A DNA stretch of 30,529 nucleotides, taken from positions 1-30,529 of the forward strand of contig CAXKVV010001744.1 in assembly GCA_964058805.1 (NCBI GenBank), read 5' to 3'. The notes beneath the pieces are model-generated. The model made no database searches. It was not told the origin of the DNA and was given only the letters and a program-made list of their open reading frames with translations. The stretch's first letter is position 1. Every line of letters begins with the position of its first letter. Positions 11,289 through 20,802 of the stretch are shown here, one piece after another. A program made the translations under genes and the position numbers. This stretch comes from Schoenoplectus triqueter (lineage: Eukaryota; Streptophyta; Magnoliopsida; Poales; Cyperaceae).

Positions 11289-13496
11289 ACTTTGAAAATA
11301 TTCTGCACAATTCGCATTATTATATATGGAATGCCTTTCAGGAGATTCATTTTATCAAATGGCCAAAACCAGTCGATTAATTATTAAATGATGGGTTTGA
11401 TTCACTAGTATGTTTTTCTTTATGGATGCTGCGGTAATATAGAATTATCAGTTTAGAAATCCCATTTCCTACTTTCTTTATTTTATCTCTTGATATTCAA
11501 GTACTTCGAATAAAATTTGTGGCTGGTACCAACGCGAATTCTCCATACATAACAAAATATCTATTATTTTATACTTTGATTCTTAAAAGCATTTCAATCA
11601 TGAGTAAAAATTTTGGTCATTTTTGCGGTGTATTTTCCTTGGCAACTTATAAGCCTAAATTGCGTACATATTTTTATAAGATTTGATATCTAAAATTATA
11701 TTATTTTATATATATTTTAGTTCAATTAGTTCATTTAGTTTAGATATTATATAAATTTTGAAATACCGCCATAGTTGTTTTGATTTCAGCACTTTTGGAA
11801 GCAATTTAGGCACAAATGGAAGCAAATGAGACATTGCTAGGAGAAAACTACACAAACTTTTTAGGTTGAAAAGCTCTCCCTCTCGACGTGTAATGAGCTG
11901 GAGGGACGCATTTCTTTAGAATTTGCATAAATTTTTTAGGTCGAAAAGTTTTCCTTCTGGATCTAAGAATAACATCGTTTCGTCTGCTCTTGGCCCAAAA
12001 GGCTGGAGACCCTACTTAAAATTGAGAGAAGGACTCCAAAGTTCTATAACCGTCTTCGGACATATCTGAGAGTAAAGTTTAAGTTTCTTTATGAGTTTTT
12101 AATTTTTTGAAGGAACTTAAAGAAGATGAAAAAAAACTTGATTCTTATGTTTTACTTATGATTGTCATGACTTATAGTTATTTTAGTTGTTTGTGCATCC
12201 ATGAGAGATTAGATTTCTTTCTAAGGCTATGATTGTAATATTTGAAATCATATGTAATTTTACTAGTTGAAATTATTTTAATTTCTAGAGTGGTTGTTTC
12301 TTTATATATTATCATATTGTATATTAGATGGTTCAAACTTATTCCTATAATATATGAATTTTAGGATTACAATATAAGACTAACCAAATACATACTCGAT
12401 ATCCATACCTAAAAGAACAACATTAGATTAGAGATGAAGTATCCAACCGTAAAGTCAATGACTTAGTAGGTTATTCTTTGTTATAACTAAATATTTATGA
12501 AAAGTACTTAACTGTAAATTACATTACTTAAATATAACTAAGACCTAAAAGGTGTATCATGACTTTAAATTATTATGGTAAAGTACATAACTGTAAAATC
12601 TGAATAGTCTAGAGTACAGTTATGACCCACGACCAATGATAATCATAACCATATTAAAGTAAGAAGTCCCGCGCATATATGTAATTAATTAAATTTATTC
12701 TTAATACTAATCACATTAGTGGATAGCAAAGCCAAAGACCACTGGACTTTTGGTATTGATTTTGACCCTAGGCTGTTTGTTTAGTTTAATTCAACTTAGT
12801 TCACAGAACAATCAAAAATTGATAATCTAGGTTAATGAACTAGCATTTGTATTTGTCTATGTAAATTGGACACTACATTACTATTTGACAAGCTTGTATA
12901 GTTGCGAACAAAATTATGTTTAAACTAAAATAATTATTGACATTGTCATGGAAACACTCCAGCTACATAATTATAATAATCATCATCAGTCTCCTAGGAG
13001 GAGACAGTTGGATCTTAGGAGACCAAAAATGTATATTTTTTCTATACATTTTAAATTCATCTCTTGGAAATTGCTCGGAAAGAGCGTGAGCATGTCACAT
13101 CCTTGAGATTAAAGAGGGATTTGTTGTGTGCTTATTCCAAAACCGGTGATTAAAATATAATTAAGATCTGACAGTGACAACATGTCAATGATTCCTTTTC
13201 TGTCTTTGTCAAATGAAAATCACATCCATAGAAAGAAGCAAAAACATATATTCTTAGAATCCCTTTATTGGCTATTCGTCAAGACCGTAGGGGACTACGG
13301 TGTTTAATTAAACCAAAAAGAAGGTGGTGTTTGGCGACCGGACGGTGAAAAGAGAAACGCGAAAGCGAGCGACTAATATTGTTAACGAAAAGAAAAAAAA
13401 AAGCCTCAGGGTGAATTTTATGAAAATTTGGGTCCAAACTTATGATCAGGGCAAAGGAATTATTATGTATTGGATGTTAACCTTTCAGTTCTTTGT
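11289..13496. other. Intergenic DNA with unclassified repeat fragments
   Basis: No gene is supported. A slightly GC-richer patch at about 11790-12070 holds two related segments (AACTTTTTAGGTTGAAAAGC and AATTTTTTAGGTCGAAAAGT, about 70 bp apart). It reads like the end of an old dispersed repeat, but I cannot classify it. Small hairpins occur at about 12990 (GTCTCCT...AGGAGAC) and about 13285 (ACCGTAG/CTACGGT). The reading frame at 13324-13536 is AT-rich and resembles nothing known. Confidence 0.5.
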
Positions 13497-13850
13497 ACAT
13501 AGTTCCTCCGTGATCCTAACTCAAAAAATATATTAAATGATTTTTAAATTTTGATTTATCACTCTCATTAAATTGTTCATATTGAAATCTTATAGGGTGC
13601 AAAAATTTAGGATGCAAAATTTTTTTAAGTCACTCTTTTCAATTTTTGATATTCAACTCTAAAAATAATAATAATATATCTAATATTTGTACATTATATA
13701 TAAAAATTGAAAAGAGCAAATTAGAAAACTCAAAACACTCCAAATTTTTGTACCCCATAAGATTTCAATATGAAGAATTTAATGAGAGTGATAATCAAAA
13801 TTTGGAGATCATTTGATATATTTTTTGGGTTAGGATCGCAGAGGGGCTCT
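13497..13850. mobile_element. Foldback element, family B copy 1
   Basis: The left arm (about 13502-13612), with GTGATCCTAACTCAAAAAAT and TTATCACTCTCATTAAATT, pairs with the right arm (about 13738-13846), with AATTTAATGAGAGTGATAA and GGGTTAGGATCGCAGAGG. The roughly 110-bp imperfect arms surround an AT-rich middle. It is non-coding. The reading frame starting at 13770 lies entirely in the arms of copies 1 and 2. The ends are not exact, and no target-site duplication was identified. Confidence 0.7.
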
Positions 13851-14182
13851 GTACTCCTAGGAGCACAAAATTCTTTCATGATCCTAATTCAAAAATTGCA
13901 TCAAATGATCTTCAAATTTGATTTATCACTTTCATTAAATTTTTTATATGAAAATATTACAGGATACAAAAATTTAGGGTATTTCAAGTTTTCTAAGTCA
14001 TTTTTTTAAAATCAGCTCTAAAAGTAATAATAAAATATTCGATGTTTGTACACTAATTTAAAAAATTAAAAATAATAACTAAGAAAACTCAAAATATTCC
14101 AAATTTATGTTCCTCATAATATTTCAATATTAAAAATTTAATGATAGTAATAAATTAAAATTTGGAGATGATTCATAGCATA
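13851..14182. mobile_element. Foldback element, family B copy 2, truncated
   Basis: The arms repeat those of the preceding element in diverged form: CATGATCCTAATTCAAAAAT and TTATCACTTTCATTAAATT on the left, AAATTTAATGATAGTAATAA on the right. The right arm stops in the AAATTTGGAGATGATTCA stretch, where the next inverted-repeat element begins, so copy 2 was probably cut by that insertion or by a deletion. Confidence 0.65.
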
Positions 14183-14522
14183 GGTGACCCGTATGCTATG
14201 AATTAGTTCTCTATTTTTAAAGTTCAAATAGTCGATCCGATCGTTCAAAATATTTTTTGTATGAAAATCTATTTATAGACCAAATTTTATATTTTTAAAT
14301 TTTTTTATTATTTTTTAGATAGTTTGTAATTAACTCTTTTTGAATAACTCATAATAATTAAATCAAGTAAATTTTTAATCATATAATAGAATAATAAAAT
14401 TTAAAAAAATATATATAATTTGATCTACAAATATACTTTTCATATAAAAATTATTTCAAGTGATCAGATCGATCATTTGAACCTTAAAAATGAAGAATCA
14501 ATTCATAGCATACGGGTCACCC
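14183..14522. mobile_element. Inverted-repeat MITE, family C
   Basis: GGTGACCCGTATGCTATGAA at 14183 pairs with its inverse ending at 14522. Pairing continues imperfectly for about 100 bp, including AGTTCAAATAGTCGATCCGATC on the left against GATCAGATCGATCATTTGAA on the right, around an AT-rich middle. Non-coding, 340 bp. The superfamily is uncertain because no convincing duplication flanks it. Confidence 0.7.
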
Positions 14523-15091
14523 GTACTGTGTAGTACCATAGTCAAACTTTATTTCTCTATATATATAAAATTAGGGGGTTGTCTCAGGAGAATGATTAAT
14601 ATATAGTTAACATGTACAACTTTAATTAAAGAAACTGATCTTCAAATCATGGTGATAAAGAGTTTGTTTCAGAAGGAACGAATAAATTCAAACTATCGAA
14701 CAATCATTTAGTAAAATATTTAGTAAAATAAGCCCAAATGCTTATTGCCAGAGTTCAGCAAATCACAGACAGTCCAGAATTTTAAATCGTGCACGCTTAG
14801 GCCGGTTCTGATAACCATCTCCCAACATAATATAATATTTGATGTCACCTACTTGATTGTATATGATCGGTCAATTGTTACCTTTTATAGTCAACTAAAA
14901 AAACATAATATCAATGCACATGCATGTATATGACATCATTAGAAAAGATTTACGCAATACTAATATATAACTAATTAATTACTAAGTTCTTATTGTTTAG
15001 ACTAATATTACTGCTAAATAATAAAATTGAAAAATTATCTTTTTTTTCTCTTACATAATTATACTTGTTATTTTTTTCTGTCGAGAACAGA
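14523..15091. other. Intergenic AT-rich DNA, no gene seen
   Basis: No supported gene or repeat. The frame at 14745-14933 is uninformative. Confidence 0.5.
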
Positions 15092-15099
15092 ATCACGTC

Positions 15100-15457
15100 T
15101 AGGGCTGTCAACGAATTCCGTTTTGATCGCGTTTCATTTCGTTTCGTGGTAACGAAACGGTTAACGAAATGAATTTTTATTTCGTTTTATTAAATAAAAT
15201 AGTTAACAAAATTGTTTTCTATTTCGCGCAAAGAACGAACGGTTAACAAAATGGTATTTTTCATTTCGTTAAGAGTATTTCAGTGTAAAATACACGAAAT
15301 TTCGTGTTTTGTTCCATTTCGTGATAAACGAAACGATTAACGAAATGATTTTCTGTTTCGTTTATTAAATGAAACGGTTAACGAAACTGTTTTTTGTTTC
15401 ATTTATTAAACGAAACGGTTAACGAAATGACACCGTTTCGACCGTTTGACAGCCCTA
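15100..15457. mobile_element. hAT-type MITE, 358 bp, with perfect 8-bp target-site duplication
   Basis: The ends are TAGGGCTGTCAA and TTTGACAGCCCTA, an inverted pair. They are flanked by identical octamers ATCACGTC at 15092-15099 and 15458-15465. Both the TAGGG-type ends and the 8-bp duplication are hAT hallmarks. The interior consists largely of repeated CGAAACGGTTAACGAAATG-like units in both orientations, so subterminal repeats (the usual transposase-binding type) fill the element. Non-autonomous; the perfect duplication suggests a fairly recent insertion. Confidence 0.9.
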
Positions 15458-15854
15458 ATCACGTCATCCGGACGGTTTTGTTTAAACTTTAAATGCAACC
15501 ATCCCAGTTGAGCCTTTGAGATGATATGGGCTTAAAATTTAAATGATACCCAGCCCAAGCCTATTATTTTGGGCGTAAACCTTAAGGTCATTTCCTTTCT
15601 TTTTCCCCCTTTTGAACAATGTAGCATATGCTATGTCGTAAGATCACGGCCTTTTCATAATTTTGGGTGTAGCTTCGCTGGAGAAATAATCATCAGTAGA
15701 ATACATTTTGGGCTTATTTAATAGTTGGTTTCAGTCTACAACTCTACAAGCTGGGATTAGTAAATTGAAAATATACAATATACATTGCGTGATGTGAACA
15801 AGCTGTTGAAGCGATCAAACTGCAAGAATAATGAGCGCAAATGAAGAAAAAAAA

Positions 15855-16163
15855 TAGAGGTTGTAATCAGGCGGGTCGGGTCGGATCGGCTTCGGATCAT
15901 ACGGGTCAGATTGGGTTCGGATCGGACGGGTCGAATCAATTTGACTTTTTGAAAGAAATCGAGTCAGGTTGGGTTATGTTGTATTTTTTCAGATTTTTGA
16001 TAGATTTTAATTTAATTGAAGGTCATTTGATCTTGGGTCGGATTAGGTCAAGTTCAGATCGGGTCAGATCAGTTTGATTTTTTTTTAAAATTAAATTAGA
16101 TCGGATACAGATCCAGAAGGATCGGACGGGTTTCTGAAGTTGAGTTGGATTCTGCCACCTTTA
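15855..16163. mobile_element. Decayed hAT-like short element rich in GGGTCGGATC
   Basis: The left end TAGAGGTTGTAA and the inverse of the right end, TAAAGGTGGCAG, both look like decayed forms of a TAGGGGTGGCAA-type hAT terminus. The interior is rich in GGGTCGGGTCGG and TCGGATCGG motifs, familiar from plant non-autonomous hAT elements. No matching target-site duplication remains. Reading frames here on both strands come from the short-period repeat and are not genes. Confidence 0.45.
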
Positions 16164-17229
16164 GCCATGACACCCGCAAACTGTCAAGCTGTTGCAACCA
16201 ATTTATTACTACGGAGAGAGAAGTTGAATAGCACAAATTATTGTCGCCCAAAAGCTTATTTGTAATAAAATATATTTTGTGCAAAAAGTAGTTTGAGGTA
16301 ATAAATTATCATTTTTGCAACGGAATATCTGATGTAATTTTTCTTTACTGTAATATTTTTGTTGCAGTACTTCAATAATACGGCAATGAATTAAATCATA
16401 ATTTCGTTGGAACAGAAATATCTTTTCAACAAAGTGGTATGAAGTAATAATTATTATTTTCACAACGTTAGATTTCTTACAACCATTTTTTTCATTGCAT
16501 TACTTCAAAAAATGACAGCAAATATGAATCTAAAAAGAGTTATAACTCAAGCTTAGATTCGATAATATAATCTTTAAATAATTAATTAGTAAAAATAAAA
16601 TTTAAATATATTTATAAAATTTTAACATAATTTTTAAACGCTAAATATGCATATAATGATAATAATTATTATAAATAATATAATCAAATACATGATAATC
16701 TACAAATGATCATAAAAAATAAGTTATTTTAAGAGTTAAATTTTACTTTAAGTATATTATACATATTCTTTTAAATGAAGAGATAAAAATTATATATAAA
16801 CTATTAGATTTAAGTAAATAAAAAAAATAAATAATATCAAAGATGAAGAAGTGTTGATAATGTGATACTAGTATCTTACCCGTCATTTACTACAATGATG
16901 TCTTTTAAAAATATAGAAATTCATATCTTCATGTGAAAATAAAATAAATAAAAATGAAGATAATTTAATAATTAATGTAAATTTTAATCATGAATTCATA
17001 ATTAATGTAAAATAAATATAGAATGAGAGGAAAGTTGACATTTAGAATTTAAGAAAAGTTAAAATTTATAATTGATTATAATCTAAGGAAAAGGAAATAA
17101 AGTATAACAATTGTACTCCTAATTATATAAAATTTCATGTAACAATTAAAATTAAGAGAAAAATATAATTTCAGCACAAATGGCCATAGAGATAGTTATA
17201 TTATTTGACGAATAACACAATTTAATGAC
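16164..17229. other. AT-rich DNA, possibly the 3' part of a decayed hAT element
   Basis: No gene is supported. At 16220-16510 motifs such as TTTTTGCAACGGAATATC and TTTTTGTTGCAGTACTTC recur loosely, giving an unclassified degenerate repeat. The rest is very AT-rich. Its position downstream of the minus-strand transposase fragment makes it a candidate 3' portion of that element. Confidence 0.4.
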
Positions 17230-17293
17230 TAATATTGGCTCTAAAAATGTAATAAAAAATCTGAACCATTGCAGAATTAAAATATTTACGTAT

Positions 17294-17916
17294 TTAATGC
17301 AAGTTCCATTCAGAATCGATATAATGTGCAGTTAAGCACATAAAACCGATGGCTCGGTTTGAAGTCCAACAATCGGAAGTTAGAGATCTCATATCAACAT
17401 TTTTGAAAATCTTCTTCAACTTATCTTTTTCACTCTCAACCACTTTCATGCACTCCCTTGTGATTGTCGTTCTACTAACTTTTTGCCAAAAAATATTATT
17501 ATACTTTATGTACGAATGAAAGATTGAATATTCTGAAAACAAGAATGACAACTCATGACCTACGATCATTTTGATAAGCAACTCTCTATCTTTCATTGGA
17601 TCCCACTTCTATTAACCCAAACTGAACTCACAACCTCACTTATAGTAATCAAACTTGATGTTTTACCTTTAACGTGCTTATACTAACCACAACTCCCAAG
17701 GCAGCGCCACAATTGTGAAGTGGTACCTCCATGGACCACCTTGTATTGTTTTTTGTAATATACACATCGAATAAATTCTTCTTCAGCATCTTTGAAGTGC
17801 TTTCATATTTCAAACTTCCTTTTTCGTTTGTTCACACCATGTGAACTATCTCTCCCACTTGAAATTTGGACTTCATTGTCATTAGTCGCAGCAGCATGAC
17901 TTGATACTTGTGACAT
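17294..17916 (-). pseudogene. Broken hAT-family transposase (BED zinc finger, RICESLEEPER-like), N-terminal part
   Basis: The minus strand reads from an ATG at 17916. After a basic stretch (NKRKRKFE) comes a remnant of a BED zinc finger: KHF, then YKKQYKVVHGGTTSQLWRC. It has a stop (TGA) where the family has Trp before KHF, a second Cys replaced by Tyr, and another stop soon after. The frame then shifts. From 17596 a 100-residue open stretch matches the region before the catalytic core: VSRTTITRECMKVVE, then MRSLTSDCWTS, which includes the first catalytic Asp of hAT transposases, then GFMCLTAHYID. Reading ends at a stop in 17294-17296. The C-terminal dimerisation region is absent. At least two stops and one frameshift make it non-functional; it is a decayed domesticated-like or transposon copy. 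Confidence 0.85.
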
Positions 17917-18751
17917 TGTGTTGAAGAAAAGTAAATGCATATATTTGTCAGAGAATAAGCAGTGCTCAGTTCAAACTGATAGAAAGGATATTAAGTTTAG
18001 ACATTTAATCAAATGAAAGGATATTAAGTTCAGGCTGAAATTGATCATAGCTGCACTTGTATTATTACTTCAAGTACCTGCCCTAGCCCAAGCCAAAATT
18101 CACTTGCTATGAACAAATAATTTGCAATTTTGACAAATACTTTTACATAAATTTACTAACAAAAAATCCAGGGGCATCCAGGGAGTGAAGATTACGACTG
18201 GTACATCCAGGGACAAAAAAAATCTGAGGTCAGATCATTAAGCTTCTTGAATAAATTAATGTGAAAATCATTAATTAGCATAATTAGCAATATAAAGTTT
18301 ATCAGTGATTGCAAGGGTTCAATTAGAAGGTTCTATAATCCTTGAGCAATAAAAGTTTATTGAATTGCTGGTAACATTTTATGAACAAGTATGAAATATA
18401 TGTGCACTATTTTGGGGAAGCATTAATAACGATATCTTGAGAGAACTTTGCAAATAAAGTAGAGGTGATAATAGAGGCTTTATGTTTTCTGTCTTATGGA
18501 AGCTATATGGATCAAATTTTTGTATTTTCTGACAAATATTTTTCTCATTAACAGAACTGTCGGTTTTACTGACTTGAAACAACTAAGGTGATAGAAAAAA
18601 AAATAACTTTTCTGTCGCCAGATCGATTCTCAAGAGTTTAAATCATGCATTGAGGAACGTTAAGATTTAGCAAAAAAATAACTTTTACATGCAGCTAGTT
18701 GAATAATTCATACCAAAACACAAAAATATTTGTTAGAAGACTCAGAACCCC
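17917..18751. other. Intergenic DNA between the hAT remnant and the hairpin-rich domain
   Basis: No gene is supported. A short direct repeat, GAAAGGATATTAAGTT, occurs at about 17982 and 18016. The 18379-18582 minus-strand frame resembles nothing known. Confidence 0.5.
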
Positions 18752-19088
18752 AAAGGGTCATGTGCGACCCTTTTTCGCGCGCTCCACACCGCCGTACTGG
18801 TGGTAGCGATGGGATGCGAAAGAAAGACACGGAGATCCCTCCTAAGTGTGTATTTGTTTAACGCCGGTTAATCCTATCGTTTAGACTAATTTGAATGCAC
18901 ATTTAGGGGATTTTTAGTGATTGTGAGTTCTTGTAGATTCCGGTGGCCGCAAGCCCCCACCGTTAATTACCCTAGGCTGTTAACCTCAAGGCACCTCTAG
19001 ATCTTTAAAAGGGGGAAGCAAATATTATAGTTAAACGATGGTCGAGCGGTCACGTGCTTCTGTGATTAGGGTCACTACGAAACACTCT

Positions 19089-19110
19089 GGACTTATGATC
19101 ATATAAGTCC
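19089..19110. repeat. Inverted repeat with 8-bp perfect arms
   Basis: GGACTTAT (19089-19096) pairs with ATAAGTCC (19103-19110) around GATCAT. It immediately precedes the covarying array. Confidence 0.85.
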
Positions 19111-19134
19111 AATGAGGCAGGAATGACAGAAGAT

Positions 19135-20002
19135 GAACTTACTAACAGATCAGTTCTATCTTTAGGATGCAGTGTAAATTGAATCTACAAACAGATCAAT
19201 TCAACCTACGTAGAGTGTTGACAGACGAACTTACCAACAGATCAGTTCGGGATTTAGAAGCAAAGATATAGATGAATTTACTACAGATCAGTTCATGAAA
19301 GTAGGTAAAAATGATACAAGTGAACTTACTACGGATCAGTTCACGGATACAGATACAGTGTAAATTGAATCTACTAACAGAACGATTCAACCTACGTGGA
19401 GTGTGGATAGACGAACTTACTACAGATCAGTTCGCTGATTGATGATAGGTACAGATGAACTTACTAACAGATCAGTTCATTATGTGATAGAGAAAGATAA
19501 ACTTACTATAGATCAGTTCAATCTTTACCGCTTCGAGAGATGGTCTTATTAACAGATCAGATCAATCTCTACGGAGGGATGGAATGTGAGTCTACTAACA
19601 GATCGACTCGACCTTAATTGATCTAGAAGATGAACCTACTACAGATTGGTTCAATCTTTGCTAGTCAATGACCAATCACACAAAATACAACTCAAAACAC
19701 TTAGCCGGTTGATCTTGAGGTTGGTGAATCAGGAGAAGGACGGATATGGCCCACATGGTACTTCCCTCTGATCTTCTAGATCATGGATTCCAGGCACTAA
19801 GCGGATCCATAAACCTAGGAACACAACTGCACACAAAGTCAAACCTGAAGCGCTGAGCCAGCTTGACATTGAGGCGTGTGTTAGTGAAAGAACCTACTAC
19901 AGAACGGTTCATTCCACTGTTTGAGGATGAATCTACTACAGAACGATTCGATCCTCTGGACTAGAAGATAAACTTATCGACGGATTAGTTTGATCTTACT
20001 AG
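19135..20002. repeat. Array of hairpins with conserved loop and covarying arms
   Basis: At least 13 units have a near-constant loop, TACTAACAGATC or TACTACAGATC (also ...AGAAC and ...GATT), between short arms. Spans and arms: 19135-19156 GAACT/AGTTC; 19179-19204 TTGAAT/ATTCAA; 19226-19249 CGAACT/AGTTCG; 19273-19295 TGAATT/AGTTCA (one T-G wobble); 19320-19344 GTGAACT/AGTTCAC; 19365-19390 TTGAATC/GATTCAA; 19412-19434 CGAACT/AGTTCG; 19455-19480 ATGAACT/AGTTCAT; 19588-19609 GAGTC/GACTC; 19631-19653 TGAACC/GGTTCA; 19890-19910 GAACC/GGTTC; 19923-19956 GAATC/GATTC extended by GAGGAT/ATCCTC; 19961-20002 AAACT/AGTTT extended by AGAT/ATCT and CTAG/CTAG. Imperfect units also occur at about 19499-19523 and 19538-19569. 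Spacing is irregular (35-60 bp in the dense part), so it is not a simple tandem repeat. Confidence 0.85.
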
Positions 20003-20190
20003 CTTGACTGGTCATGAATTACTTGTTTATGACACAGAGTCATCATGATATCACCTTCTTGGACATCGTGATGTTCATTCGCTTGTGCTAGTGTCATAGT
20101 CTTGGTCAGTCTTCGACGGGCGTCGAGATCTTCTTGTCTTGACTGGTTGTTCTGGATATTGCATTACTTGTGCAAAAATCACCGTGTTAC

Positions 20191-20210
20191 TTCACACCCT
20201 TTTGTGTGAA
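20191..20210. repeat. Inverted repeat with 7-bp perfect arms
   Basis: TTCACAC pairs with GTGTGAA around CCTTTT. It lies between the two hairpin arrays. Confidence 0.8.
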
Positions 20211-20421
20211 TATATTTGATCACCACTAAATCATGAGTCCTGAGCACCAGGCCGACTCGTAGATTCAGGGTTAACTTGTGCACAACATTAAACTCTGGGC
20301 TCTTGGCTGATTTAACATTGAGATAAGTTTATCAGTAGACGAGCTTCTAGACAAACTAGTTCAAAAGCTGCCATATTGTGATGACTCATCAGCAATTGAC
20401 AAAAATGTGTCACTACTTTAT

Positions 20422-20802
20422 CAATCGTTATGACGATTCAAGATATCGTTATAACGTTTCCTGAAGATGGCAGACTTGTCAGAGATGGTCAACAGAGGTC
20501 AAAACGTTGTTAACGTTTTATGAAGTGTTATAACGACATGATGAATCATATAACATTTTAAGAAATCATTACAACGATTCCTTGGAGCATATTGACTTGT
20601 CAGAGTATGGTCAGAGCGTTGCCAATGCTTTGTAAACCGTTCAACGATTTGGTGAATCGTCTAACGATTGAAGGAATCGTTATGACGATTCTTTAGAGTG
20701 TGTTGACTTATCAGAGCATGGTCAAATCTTTGTCAACATTTTGTAAAAGCGTTTCACGCTTAAATGAATCGTATAACGGTTCAAAAATCGTTATAACGAT
20801 TC
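20422..20802. repeat. CGTTATAACG palindrome array in a degenerate tandem repeat of about 115 bp
   Basis: The block GACTT(G/A)TCAGAG...ATGGTCA recurs at 20473, 20594 and 20705, followed each time by palindromes. Clear ones are CGTTATAACG (20447-20456); AAAACGTT/AACGTTTT (20501-20519); AATCGT/ACGATT around CTA (about 20655-20669); GAATCGT/ACGATTC (about 20675-20692); AAGCGT/ACGCTT (about 20747-20761); and the perfect 16-mer AATCGTTATAACGATT (20786-20801). The AATCGT/ACGATT to AAGCGT/ACGCTT change alters both arms together, as in the preceding array. Confidence 0.8.

Noticed and set aside
13324..14009. Reading frames of 70 and 79 codons
   Set aside because: The first is low-information and AT-rich; the second lies in the arms of two foldback elements.
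15757..16077. Frames rich in Arg/Ser/Asp-Pro on both strands
   Set aside because: They are translations of the short-period GGGTCGGATC repeat.
18731..18736. TGTTAG as a possible LTR start of the hairpin-dense domain
   Set aside because: No CA-ending partner followed by a matching ATATT duplication was found; CAATATC near 24688 matches only four of five bases and lacks an inverted terminus.
19135..20002. CRISPR-like regular repeat-spacer array
   Set aside because: The surrounding genes are plant nuclear genes, the spacing is irregular, and the repeated part is the loop with changing arms, which is not the layout of a CRISPR array.
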